Assembly: GCF_050433225.1 (NCBI RefSeq)
Contig: NZ_JBNPXQ010000006.1
Span: 62,001 to 126,000 of the forward strand
Reading direction: 5' to 3'
DNA: 64,000 bases
Source of the DNA: Sphingomonas_D zeicaulis
GTDB lineage: Bacteria > Pseudomonadota > Alphaproteobacteria > Sphingomonadales > Sphingomonadaceae
A model generated the notes under the pieces. It was not told where the DNA came from, did not search any database, and saw nothing but the letters and a program-made list of their open reading frames with translations. The position numbers and the translations under genes are program-made. Below, one piece after another: positions 43,201 through 51,541 of this stretch. Position 1 is the stretch's first letter. Each line of letters starts with the position of its first letter.

Positions 43201-44859
43201 ATGACCGGGACTGGCTGGGACGAGATCGCCGATTTCGTGATCGTTGGATCGGGCGGCGGTTCGATGGCGGCGGCGCTCTATCTGAAGTCGATCGGCAAGA
43301 CCCCCTTGATCCTGGAGAAGACCGATAAGCTGGGCGGATCGACCGCCATGTCGGGCGGGGTGCTCTGGATCCCCAACAATCATCTGCTGAAGCGCAAAGG
43401 CATCGCCGACAGCCATGAGGCGGGGCGAACCTACATGGATGCGACCATCGGCGATGATGCGGGGCCGGGATCAACGCCGGAGCGCAAGGAAGCCTATCTC
43501 CGCAACGGTCCGCACATGCTCCAGTGGCTGGAAGAGCGGGGCATGAAATGGCTGCACACCGAAGGCTGGTCCGACTATTATGACGATCGGCCCGGTGGTG
43601 TCACGCGCAGTCGCTCGATCGGGGCGCCGATGCTCGACGCCCGCAAGATGGGGCCGCTGTTCGACAAGCTGCGGCTCGGCCCGATGGTGATGCCGCTGCC
43701 CACCGACAAGGCGGGCATCATCGGCCTCGCTACACGCACCCCGAGGGGCATGTGGGAAGGCGTGAAGCTGCTGTGCCGCATGTGGCTGGTCAAGCGGCGG
43801 GGCAAGCCGATCTTGAGCTTCGGCGGAGCACTGCAAGGGCGGATGCTGATGCTCGCCGACGAGGCCGGCGTCGACATGCGAACCGGCCATGGCGTCGTCG
43901 ACCTGGTCGAAGAGGATGGCCGGATCGTCGGCGTCGTCGCCGAGCAAGGAGGGCGGCAGAGACGTATCGGCGCGCGCGACGGCGTGCTCATCAACGCGGG
44001 CGGCTTCTCTCGAAATGCGGAGATGCGCAAGCGCTACGGGCCGCAGCCGAGTTCTGCCGAGTGGACCAACGCCAATCCCGGCGACACCGGCGAGATGATC
44101 CAGATCGCGGAGCGGCATGGCGCCGCGCTCGACCTGATGGACCAGGCCTGGTGGGTGCCCGCGACCTTGCCGCCGGGCAACAATCCCGGGCCCGGACTGA
44201 TGCACAACACGGACATTTCCAAGCCGCACTGCATCATCGTCAACAGGCGTGGCAAGCGCATCCTCAACGAGAGCGGTTCCTACATGGAGAATGGCCAGCG
44301 CCTGTATCGCGACGAGGTGCCGGCCTATGTCATCCTCGATAGTCGTCACCGCAAGCGCTACGCCTGGGGGGTGCAGCCACCGGGCCAGACGCCGCAAGAC
44401 TGGTTCGACAGCGGCTTCATGAAGACGGCGGACACGATCGAGGAACTGGCGGGGAAGGCGGGCATCGATCCGGGCGGACTCAAGGCGGAGGTCGAGCGTT
44501 TCAACGGCTATTGCGAGACCGGCAGGGATCTGGATTTCAATCGCGGCGGTCGCGGCTACGACAATGGCTTCGGCGATCCGACGGTGAAGCCCAATCCCAA
44601 TCTCGGCAAGATCGAGAAGCCCCCCTTCTATGTCATGGAACTTGTGCCCGGCGACGTCGGAACGTCGGGTGGAATCGTCACCGACGAATATGCCCGCGCC
44701 CTGCGAGCCGACGGATCGGTGATCCAGGGGCTCTATGCGACCGGCAATTCGACGGCGTCGGTCATGGGCCGCTGCTATCCTGCGGCGGGCGCGAGCATCG
44801 GCGCGTCCTTCGTCTTCGCCTGGATCGCGGCGCGCCACGCGACCGGAGCCAACCAGTAG
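43201..44859 (+). CDS. FAD-dependent oxidoreductase, 3-ketosteroid-delta-1-dehydrogenase-like
   Basis: A 552-residue flavoprotein of the FAD-binding-2/KstD family. It has an N-terminal dinucleotide loop VIVGSGGGSMAAAL (13-26), GGSTAMSGGVLWIP, and a C-terminal signature PGDVGTSGG beginning at residue 483 then GLYATGNSTASVMG. These are marks of 3-ketosteroid-delta-1-dehydrogenases, which desaturate ring A and pass electrons to an acceptor; fumarate reductase-like relatives share the fold but differ in this C-terminal signature. The ATG directly follows the Rieske stop codon. Substrate unproven. Confidence 0.85.
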   Translation: MTGTGWDEIADFVIVGSGGGSMAAALYLKSIGKTPLILEKTDKLGGSTAMSGGVLWIPNNHLLKRKGIADSHEAGRTYMDATIGDDAGPGSTPERKEAYLRNGPHMLQWLEERGMKWLHTEGWSDYYDDRPGGVTRSRSIGAPMLDARKMGPLFDKLRLGPMVMPLPTDKAGIIGLATRTPRGMWEGVKLLCRMWLVKRRGKPILSFGGALQGRMLMLADEAGVDMRTGHGVVDLVEEDGRIVGVVAEQGGRQRRIGARDGVLINAGGFSRNAEMRKRYGPQPSSAEWTNANPGDTGEMIQIAERHGAALDLMDQAWWVPATLPPGNNPGPGLMHNTDISKPHCIIVNRRGKRILNESGSYMENGQRLYRDEVPAYVILDSRHRKRYAWGVQPPGQTPQDWFDSGFMKTADTIEELAGKAGIDPGGLKAEVERFNGYCETGRDLDFNRGGRGYDNGFGDPTVKPNPNLGKIEKPPFYVMELVPGDVGTSGGIVTDEYARALRADGSVIQGLYATGNSTASVMGRCYPAAGASIGASFVFAWIAARHATGANQ

Positions 44860-44863
44860 CGGG

Positions 44864-45874
44864 TCAGTCGGCCTCGTCGTCGGTTTCCTCAGCTGCTGAA
44901 AGGCCACGGGACCGGCGCGCGTCGGCCCGCCATTTTGTCGCGGTCTTGCCGGCGTGCTGGCGGAACATTGTGCGGAACAGTCGGCTGTCGGAATAGCCCA
45001 CCAGTTGCGCGATGCGGTCGATCGAGCGGGTTGATTTTTCCAGCATCCGGACTGCGGCCTCGAAGCGCAGCTGGCTGACATAGGCCTTGGGCGACACGCC
45101 CAGCGCGCTGCGGAAGCGCCGGTGGAGCGTCGCCGGGCTGGTGGAGAGGTGGCGCGCGAGCTCCGCCATGTTGATCGGGCCGGTGAAGCGCTGCTCAATC
45201 CACAATTGCGCCTGCGCGACGAGCTGATCGGCGACGAGCAGGTCCTGCTCGTCGCGGTCTTGCCCCATGATCGATGTCAGCCAGCGCGCGATGTCGGGGG
45301 ACATGGTGCGCTCGATCACGCGAAGGATGAGCGGCAGATCGTTGGCGATGCCATTGCACACCAGCAAAGTGCCGTGGTCGACCAGCCCGGTGCGTTCCTC
45401 GAAGAGCTGCCGGGGAAAGAGGATGCGGGTGAGCGGCTGCAGCGCGCGTGCGACCGGGATGGTGATGTCGCCGGAAAGCCCCGCCGCCATCACCAGCATG
45501 GACGCCGCACCGCTGGCGCCGATGATCGCACCCCGTTCCGATTGGCGGCGCAGCCAGGCGAGCAGCGGTCCCGCGGTCGCAAGGCTGTGTTCGAGTGGCG
45601 CCCGCCCGCCCGCGCGGAACGCCGGCAGCCAGATGAACGCGAAGGGCCCATCTTCGCCGATGGCGCCATCGACCTGCAACCGGCGACCGTCGGCCAGCGG
45701 CACGGATCCACCATCCTGCGAAAGGATGCGCAGCCTTGTTTCCATACGCTGACGGTCTTCGCCGGCGAACACCCGCTCCACCCGTTCGCGCGCCATCACA
45801 TAGCTGTCGGCCAGCGCGCCGATGCTGCTGTGATAGGCGCCGGGAAGCGCGATGAGAGCGAAATCAGCCGCCAT
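44864..45874 (-). CDS. AraC family regulator (GlxA-like, DJ-1/PfpI + HTH)
   Basis: A 336-residue GlxA-type regulator. The N-terminal DJ-1/PfpI-like domain (about 1-170) has GASGAASMLVMAAGL at the nucleophile region without a cysteine. A C-terminal AraC helix-turn-helix pair (about 225-320; LARHLSTSPATLHRRFRSAL, then AQLVGYSDSRLFRTMF) follows. ATG 45874 is my choice; an upstream start at 45907 is possible. It is convergent with the KstD-like gene (4 bp apart) and divergent from the SDR at 45975, so it probably controls the SDR or the Rieske set. Confidence 0.88.
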   Translation of the reverse strand: MAADFALIALPGAYHSSIGALADSYVMARERVERVFAGEDRQRMETRLRILSQDGGSVPLADGRRLQVDGAIGEDGPFAFIWLPAFRAGGRAPLEHSLATAGPLLAWLRRQSERGAIIGASGAASMLVMAAGLSGDITIPVARALQPLTRILFPRQLFEERTGLVDHGTLLVCNGIANDLPLILRVIERTMSPDIARWLTSIMGQDRDEQDLLVADQLVAQAQLWIEQRFTGPINMAELARHLSTSPATLHRRFRSALGVSPKAYVSQLRFEAAVRMLEKSTRSIDRIAQLVGYSDSRLFRTMFRQHAGKTATKWRADARRSRGLSAAEETDDEAD

Positions 45875-45974
45875 GCCTGAGAGAAAACATCCGTTATCTG
45901 CGCCCAATCAGCCTGTCAAGATGAGCGCCGTTGGCCGCACACCGTGACGGATAATGATCAAAGGAGACCAGAGG

Positions 45975-46793
45975 ATGCCCGAACCGACCCGCTATCATGG
46001 GCGCCTTGCCGGCAAGGTCGCCATCGTCACCGGTGCCGGAGCGGATGGCGATGAGATCGGCATCGGCCGGGCAATCGCGCTGATCATGGGCCGGGAAGGG
46101 GCGAAGGTCGTTTGCGCGGACCTCTCGTGCGAACGGGCGGAAGCGACGGCGGCGCGGATCGCGACCGATGGCGGGCAGGCGTTCGCAACGGCCGGCGACG
46201 TGAGCGACGCCGCTGATTGCGCCGCGTTGGTCGATGCCGCCGTTACCGGCTTCGGACGCCTCGATATCCTGGTCAACAATGTCGGCATATCCGTGCCGGC
46301 GACGCTCGAATCGATCACGGAGGAGTTGTGGAACCGAACCTTCGCGGTGAACCTGACCAGCGCCATGCTGATGAGCAAGGCGGCGGTGCCGGAGATGGCG
46401 AAGCGCGGCGGCGGTGCCATCGTCAACATCTCCTCGCTTGCCGGCATGCGCGCCATGGGGGCGATCGCCTATGGCCCCTCGAAGGCGGCAATGGCGCAGC
46501 TCGCGCGCGAGATCGGCGTGCTGCACGGGCGGCAGGGCATCCGTGCGAACACCGTCGCGCCCGGTCATGTCATGACCCCGCACGCAATGAGCAAAATTCC
46601 CGCCGACATGCGGGAGGCGCGGCGAAAGGTCGGCCCCCTGGGCATCGAGGGCGACGCCTGGGACGTGGCGCAGGCCGTGCTGTTCCTTGCCAGCGACGAG
46701 GCCCGCTTCGTCAACGGCGTCGAGTTGGCGGTGGATGGCGGCGTAGAGGGCATCGGTCCGCTCGTCGGCCATGCCCTGGTGTCCGCGCCCTGA
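45975..46793 (+). CDS. SDR family oxidoreductase
   Basis: A 272-residue classical SDR. It has the cofactor loop VTGAGADGDEIGIGRAIAL, slightly long, NNVGIS, a complete catalytic set (NISSLAG, AYGPSK) and a C-terminal AVDGG. The ATG at 45975 follows AAAGGAGACC; the upstream start is less likely. It is divergent from the AraC gene and convergent with the SDR at 46846. Probable NAD(P)-dependent oxidation of a secondary alcohol. Confidence 0.88.
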   Translation: MPEPTRYHGRLAGKVAIVTGAGADGDEIGIGRAIALIMGREGAKVVCADLSCERAEATAARIATDGGQAFATAGDVSDAADCAALVDAAVTGFGRLDILVNNVGISVPATLESITEELWNRTFAVNLTSAMLMSKAAVPEMAKRGGGAIVNISSLAGMRAMGAIAYGPSKAAMAQLAREIGVLHGRQGIRANTVAPGHVMTPHAMSKIPADMREARRKVGPLGIEGDAWDVAQAVLFLASDEARFVNGVELAVDGGVEGIGPLVGHALVSAP

Positions 46794-46845
46794 GCCCCGG
46801 AATCGGGCGGAGGGCTGGGGCCTGCCGTGCCAGGCGGAGCCAAGT

Positions 46846-47799
46846 TCAGCCGCCGTCGACCTTGGGGCCGAAATCGGGGGCGCCGCCGGCGGTCCATGGC
46901 AGGTGTCGGAAATAGCGGGCGCCGGCTTCAGCCTGGGTGTGGACCGGCGTCAGCCCGCCTTCGTCGAGCACGTCAGCGATACGTCGGCCAACCTGTTCCG
47001 CGCAAAGGCCGGGGTCGAAGACTTCGCCTGTCTCGGCGAAGATCAGGCTCGAAAGCCGGCCTCCCCCGGCCAAGAGGATGCGCCCGGCCTCGGTGCATTC
47101 ACGGCTGACGAACCAAGCCATGGCCGCTGCCACTTGCCGGGCGTTCAGATTGTCGCGAAACCAGGCGACGACGGCAGGATCGGGGATCTGCTCGATCAGG
47201 CGCGAATAGGCGGTCGGCATCACGGCGTTGACGAGGATGCCGAGTGGCTTGCCCTCGATCGCGGCATCGAGCGTCAGGCCGATCATTCCGGCCTTCGCCG
47301 CGGCATAGGCCGCGTTGCAGCCGACGCCAAGCGCGCCGTTGGAGCTGACATTCAACACGCGACCATAGCCTTGGGCCGCCATATGTACCCAGGCGGCGCG
47401 CATCAGGTGATGGCCGCCGATCAGGTTGGTCGCATAATGCCGCTCGATCGCGGCATCGTCATGCGCCGTAAAGGCGCCGGCGATACCGCTGCCGGCATTG
47501 TTGATCAGGATGTCGACGCGGCCGAACGCGTCGAGCGCGGCCTGCACGATCGCGCGCGCACTGGCTGCCGATCCGACGGCACGGGCATTGGCGAGCGCGC
47601 GGCCGCCGGCTGCTGTGATCTCGTTTGCGACGGCTTCGGCGGGGGCAGAACTGCCGTCCTGTCCGCCGAGCACGCTGCCGCCATAGTCGTTGACCAGTAC
47701 TGTGGCACCCCGCCGTGCGAGTTCCAGCGCATAGCCGCGCCCCATGCCGCCGCCGGCGCCGGTGACGATCGCGACCTGTCCGGCAAAGTTGATGGTCAT
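46846..47799 (-). CDS. SDR, multifunctional-enzyme-2-like
   Basis: A 317-residue SDR of the MFE-2-like group, as at 3504. It has the cofactor loop TGAGGGMGRGYAL, the long loop VNDYGGSVLGGQDGSSA after beta-2, NNAGSG, and a full Ser-Tyr-Lys set (NVSSNGALG, AAYAAAK). This loop is typical of (3R)-hydroxyacyl-CoA dehydrogenases. The ATG overlaps the upstream SDR's end by 4 bp. It is the last gene of a three-SDR minus-strand operon. Confidence 0.86.
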   Translation of the reverse strand: MTINFAGQVAIVTGAGGGMGRGYALELARRGATVLVNDYGGSVLGGQDGSSAPAEAVANEITAAGGRALANARAVGSAASARAIVQAALDAFGRVDILINNAGSGIAGAFTAHDDAAIERHYATNLIGGHHLMRAAWVHMAAQGYGRVLNVSSNGALGVGCNAAYAAAKAGMIGLTLDAAIEGKPLGILVNAVMPTAYSRLIEQIPDPAVVAWFRDNLNARQVAAAMAWFVSRECTEAGRILLAGGGRLSSLIFAETGEVFDPGLCAEQVGRRIADVLDEGGLTPVHTQAEAGARYFRHLPWTAGGAPDFGPKVDGG

Positions 47800-48680
47800 G
47801 CCGCGCCGCTCTTGACCATCTCTGGCAGCATCTCGGCGCCCGAGGCGAAGGAACTGCGCCATTCCGGCTGCGCGGCAAGGCCGGTCATCACCCGATCGAT
47901 GTCGACCTCAGACACGCGTTGGACCGGACCTTCCAGGATCTGCACGCGGCGAACATTGCCGGCGCCGGCATGGTAGAGGCCGCCGGACGTCCGGCAGCGC
48001 GCGCTGCAGAGCCATCCGACCACCGGTGCGACATGATCGGGCGACGCATAGTCAGCCCACCGCGCGTCGATGCTCCCCATCGACATCGGGGTGTAGGCGG
48101 CCGGTGCGATGACGTTCGCGCAGATGTCGACACCCGGCGGAACGTCGAGCGTGAGCGACCGCGCTATGCCGACCATCGCCGCCTTCGACGCGGCATAGTC
48201 TACCGATCCGACCTGACCCCACAAACCGGCGCTGGAGCCGGTCAGGACGATCCGACCATAGCCTCGCTCGACCATGGCCGGCCACACCGCCTTCAACCCT
48301 ATCAGCACGCCCCACAGGTTGGTGTCGAGCAGGTCGCGCATCTTCGCGGGCGTGACGGTCGCGAAATCGCGGAAGGCCTGGACGCCGGCATTGCTGATGA
48401 AGATGTCGGGTCCGCCGAAATGGCGGGTGGCCGCCGCCACCACGGCTGCGGCAGCCTCGGCCGATTGCACCCGCCCGTCATGCGCGACGGCGCGGCCGCC
48501 GGCGGCCAGGATCTCCGCAGCGACGGGCTGCGCCTGCGAACTGCCGTCGGCGGCGACGCGGTTGCTGACGACGACCGCGCATCCCCGCGCGGCGAGCCAG
48601 AGCGCATAGGCGCGGCCCAGACCCTTCGCCGCGCCCGTGACGATCGCGGTGCGGCCGGCAAGCCCAAGCGTGTCGGTCAC
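47796..48680 (-). CDS. SDR, multifunctional-enzyme-2-like (GTG start)
   Basis: A 294-residue SDR. It has TGAAKGLGRAYALWL, the longer MFE-2-like loop after beta-2 (SNRVAADGSSQAQ), SNAGVQA, and a full catalytic set (TGSSAGLW, DYAASK). The best start is GTG 48680, which overlaps the upstream SDR stop (GTGA) and lies in the right frame; the longer open frame upstream runs through that gene. It is the middle gene of the three-SDR operon. Probably a 3-hydroxyacyl-CoA or hydroxy-ring dehydrogenase. Confidence 0.84.
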   Translation of the reverse strand: MTDTLGLAGRTAIVTGAAKGLGRAYALWLAARGCAVVVSNRVAADGSSQAQPVAAEILAAGGRAVAHDGRVQSAEAAAAVVAAATRHFGGPDIFISNAGVQAFRDFATVTPAKMRDLLDTNLWGVLIGLKAVWPAMVERGYGRIVLTGSSAGLWGQVGSVDYAASKAAMVGIARSLTLDVPPGVDICANVIAPAAYTPMSMGSIDARWADYASPDHVAPVVGWLCSARCRTSGGLYHAGAGNVRRVQILEGPVQRVSEVDIDRVMTGLAAQPEWRSSFASGAEMLPEMVKSGAA

Positions 48681-49435
48681 AACATCATCTGCCCGCCATC
48701 GACATTGATGGTCTGCCCGGTGACGTAGCGACTGTCCTGGCTGGCGAGGAACAATGCGGCGGGGCCGATATCGTCGGCGCAGTCGCCCAGATAGCCGAGC
48801 GAGATCAGGTTGATGACCTTTGCCGCCTCCTCGGGAAAATCCTCCATCCATTGCGCGGCAACCGGGCTGCGCGCGGCAGGGCAGAGGATGTTGACGCGGA
48901 TCCCATATTTTCCGAGCTCGCGCGCGGCAGTGCGGGAAAGGCCGCGGATCGCTTCCTTGGTCGCGGCATAGGCGGCGAAGCCGACGCCGCCGTGGATGCC
49001 TTCATAAGATCCGAAATTGATGACCGATCCCCCCTTCGCCTTCATGTGCGGCACCGCTGCCTGCATGTGCTGAAAGGTGCCGTAGAGGCCTGAGTCGATT
49101 GTTGTCGCGAACAGCGCGTCGTCGGTATCCTCGAACATCGTGCCGGGACGCGAGGTCTGCGCATTGTTCACCAATATGTCGAGCCCGCCATAGAGTTCGA
49201 CGGCCCTCGCGACCGCCGCCTCGGCATCGCTCCGTACCCCTGCGGTGCCCGCGATCCACGCGGCCTCGCCGCCGTCCGCCTTCAGCGCCGCGACGGCGGC
49301 CTCAAGCTTGTCGGGTGTGCGGCCTGTGATCAGCACGTTCGCGCCTTCGCGCGCGAACAGCTGCGCGATGCCTTGCCCGACCCCCTGGCCGCCGCCAGTG
49401 ATGATCGCGGTCTTGCCGTTCAGCCTGCCGGACAT
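48677..49435 (-). CDS. SDR family oxidoreductase
   Basis: A 252-residue classical SDR, first of three translationally coupled SDR genes. It has TGGGQGVGQGIA, NNAQTS, the catalytic set in NFGSYEG and AYAATK, and the C-terminal NVDGG mark. An AGGGAGAGGAC ribosome site precedes the ATG. Upstream lies an 18-bp palindrome (49494-49511) and then the SDR pseudogene, so this operon may once have been longer. Substrate unknown. Confidence 0.88.
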   Translation of the reverse strand: MSGRLNGKTAIITGGGQGVGQGIAQLFAREGANVLITGRTPDKLEAAVAALKADGGEAAWIAGTAGVRSDAEAAVARAVELYGGLDILVNNAQTSRPGTMFEDTDDALFATTIDSGLYGTFQHMQAAVPHMKAKGGSVINFGSYEGIHGGVGFAAYAATKEAIRGLSRTAARELGKYGIRVNILCPAARSPVAAQWMEDFPEEAAKVINLISLGYLGDCADDIGPAALFLASQDSRYVTGQTINVDGGQMML

Positions 49436-49493
49436 GTCCTCTCCCTAGCGTCAATTTGCTCGACCATCCTGTTCCCCCTTCCGCCAAGTCAAT

Positions 49494-49511
49494 GTCGCCG
49501 GCGCCGGCGAC
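49494..49511. promoter_or_regulatory. 18-bp palindrome upstream of three-SDR operon
   Basis: GTCGCCGGCGCCGGCGAC is a perfect 18-bp palindrome without spacer, 59 bp upstream of the SDR start. It could be an operator or a GC-rich hairpin that ends transcription from the pseudogene side. Confidence 0.35.
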
Positions 49512-49593
49512 GGCGATGATCATCAGTCTGATGTCTCGCCGGCGTCATTCGGACTGGTGGGCCGCGATCGGGCCATGATCTCGTTCTTCGTGG

Positions 49594-49878
49594 GGTGCGG
49601 CGCAGCTTCAGTCCGCCGGTCAGGTTGAAAACCTGCCCGGTCATGAAGCATTCGGCGCTCGCCATGAACAAAGCGGCGTTGGCCATGTCCTGCATCGCGG
49701 TGATGCGGACGAGCGGATTTTCGTTGGCCTAAGCCCCGACCATGCCTGAGACATTGCAGTCGCCGAGCATCGGCGTGAGCGTGAGGCCGGGCAAAAGGAT
49801 GTTGGCGCGAATGCCGTGCCGGCCATATTGATAGGCAACGAAGCGGGTCATCTGGTTGAGCGCCGCCTTGGCCGCCAT
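49594..49878 (-). pseudogene. SDR remnant with internal stop
   Basis: Reading on the minus strand from 49878 gives the C-terminal half of an SDR: MAAKAALNQMTRFVAYQ, RHGIRANILLPGLTLTPMLG, then after a TAG at 49731-49729 (codon 50) the same frame continues with TAMQDMANAALFMAS and MTGQVFNLTGGLKL. The N-terminal Rossmann half and the catalytic Tyr are absent; an in-frame TGA lies just upstream, where the next gene (hotdog thioesterase) ends. It is a truncated, stop-interrupted relic, probably of a gene that lost its 5' part by deletion. It fills most of the 484-bp stretch between 49436 and 49919. Confidence 0.75.
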
Positions 49879-49919
49879 GCCCGGTCAGCCCAGGCTCGCA
49901 TCCCCTCCATGGCAAAGCG

Positions 49920-50375
49920 TCAACGCGCGAAAAGCGTCTCGATGTCGCCAAAGGGGGTGGATTTGAGTCGAAAGACCCCGTTGGCGCGCAGCGCAGGCTC
50001 GCCATCGACGGTGAAAAGGCATTCGGCGAAGCCAAGGAACGGCGTCTGCTGCAGCACCCGCGCACTGCCCTCCACCCACGCGCCGCGCGGTGCGGCGCTT
50101 AGAAAGTGAAGCGAGAGCGACACGGTAGGGCCGCTCGCCCCGGTGCACAGGCCGACACTGAGGCCCATCAGGATGTCCGCCATCGTCGACCAGGCGCCGC
50201 CATGGCAGACGCCGCTCGGATTGCAGTGCCGGTCATCGACACGAAAGCCCAGCTGCAGATGGCCGTCCTCCGCCCGCCGTGCGTGAAGAGGGCCGAAGGC
50301 GCCCGTCACAGCGTCGAACGTCACCAACGGCCGAAAGCCGTCTGGAACTTCCTGCATCGTCTCTTGACCTGTCAT
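49920..50375 (-). CDS. hotdog-fold acyl-CoA thioesterase (PaaI-like)
   Basis: A 151-residue hotdog thioesterase. The core motif is NPSGVCHGGAWSTMADILMG, the PaaI-type HGG loop that carries the catalytic acid nearby (Asp in MAD). It releases CoA from acyl-CoA intermediates. ATG 50375 is used; ATG 50357 is also possible and has AAGAG upstream. The longer open frame reaches into the divergent crotonase region and is not used. It is directly upstream of the SDR remnant. Confidence 0.82.
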   Translation of the reverse strand: MTGQETMQEVPDGFRPLVTFDAVTGAFGPLHARRAEDGHLQLGFRVDDRHCNPSGVCHGGAWSTMADILMGLSVGLCTGASGPTVSLSLHFLSAAPRGAWVEGSARVLQQTPFLGFAECLFTVDGEPALRANGVFRLKSTPFGDIETLFAR

Positions 50376-50416
50376 CCGTGACGGACCTGCCCGAACGACT
50401 GTCCCGCGGCAATATG

Positions 50417-50457
50417 CCGCCCCCAGAGTGATCACATGGCCGATAGCATGGGGGCGG
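50417..50457. promoter_or_regulatory. inverted repeat in divergent promoter region
   Basis: CCGCCCCCA (50417-50425) and TGGGGGCGG (50449-50457) are perfect 9-bp arms 23 bp apart, between the divergent thioesterase and crotonase genes. A GTGATCAC palindrome (50428-50435) lies between the arms. Possible operator; no adjacent regulator gene. Confidence 0.35.
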
Positions 50458-50523
50458 TCTCGCCAGCCGGGTTCGGCGGGCGCTAGCATGGCCGTCTGGA
50501 TCGGCATGGCGGGAGGGACGGGA

Positions 50524-51429
50524 ATGAAATGGCTGAAATCGACGGAGTGCATCAGCTTCGACGTGAGCGACAAGGTCGCGCGCATCACGCTGAACCGGCC
50601 CGACAAGCGCAACGCCTTGTCCGCGCTGACGCTGCGCGAACTCAACCAGGCCCTGCTGGAAGCGGACGACCTGGTCGATGTCAACGTCATCCTGCTGTCG
50701 GGGGCCGGCCGGGATTTCTGTGCGGGCTACGACCTGACCGACAGCTATGGCGGCAAGGCCGACGATGCGACCGCCTACGATCCCGCAGCCTATCGCACGC
50801 GCGCCGGTACGCTCGACGACGACATCTGGACGCTTGAAAGGCAGCAGGATCTGACCGCGATCATGCTTGACCTGCACAAGCCGATCGTGGCCAAGGTACA
50901 GGGCAACTGCCTGGCCGGTGGCACCGACCTGGCCTTTTCCTGCGACATCGTCCTGGCGGCCGACAATGCGAAGATCGGCTTCCCCGCTGCCCGGGCCAAC
51001 GGCACGCCCCCCACCAACCTGTGGTATTATCATTGCGGCCCGCAATGGGCGAAGCGGATGCTGTTCACCGGCGACACGATCAGCGGGCTGGACGCGGCGT
51101 TGATCGGGCTGGTGCTCGAAGCCTATCCCGCGGAGGAGATCGATGCCCAGGCCGACGAGATGGCGCGGCGGATCGGCAGCGTCGATGCGGAGATTCTCGC
51201 CAGCCACAAGCGGGTGGTCAACATGCAGATGGAGCTTGCCGGTGCGCGCCAATCCTTGCGTTACGCCGCAGAGCAGGATGCGCGCGCGCATCTGAGCACC
51301 GGGCCGCGCCGCTCGAGATTCCGCAAGGACATGGCCGAGCTCGGGCTGAAGGAGGCGCTGGTCAATCGCGATGCGCCGTTCGGGAAGGGCCGGGTCGCGT
51401 TGCGCGCGCGCCGCACGCGCCCCGAATAG
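50524..51429 (+). CDS. enoyl-CoA hydratase/isomerase family protein
   Basis: A 301-residue crotonase-fold protein, longer than most because of a C-terminal extension (about 240-301). The oxyanion-hole segments are RDFCAGYDL and CLAGGTDLAFS; the first Glu position holds Asp (GGTD) and the PE site reads FPAARANG. This subgroup is common in sphingomonads and actinobacteria, with reaction unknown. The ATG at 50524 has GGGAGGGACGG upstream. It begins the plus-strand set leading into the 2-oxoacid dehydrogenase genes (112 bp to E1 alpha). Confidence 0.82.
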   Translation: MKWLKSTECISFDVSDKVARITLNRPDKRNALSALTLRELNQALLEADDLVDVNVILLSGAGRDFCAGYDLTDSYGGKADDATAYDPAAYRTRAGTLDDDIWTLERQQDLTAIMLDLHKPIVAKVQGNCLAGGTDLAFSCDIVLAADNAKIGFPAARANGTPPTNLWYYHCGPQWAKRMLFTGDTISGLDAALIGLVLEAYPAEEIDAQADEMARRIGSVDAEILASHKRVVNMQMELAGARQSLRYAAEQDARAHLSTGPRRSRFRKDMAELGLKEALVNRDAPFGKGRVALRARRTRPE

Positions 51430-51541
51430 CGCTGCGCCTGCCGCAACCCTTCACAACCGCGATATGGCGGGCGACAGGCTTCCAAGCCGCGCCAACATCG
51501 CGGATGGCAGCGAAGAGGCCATTCGAAAGGACGTCTGAGGA

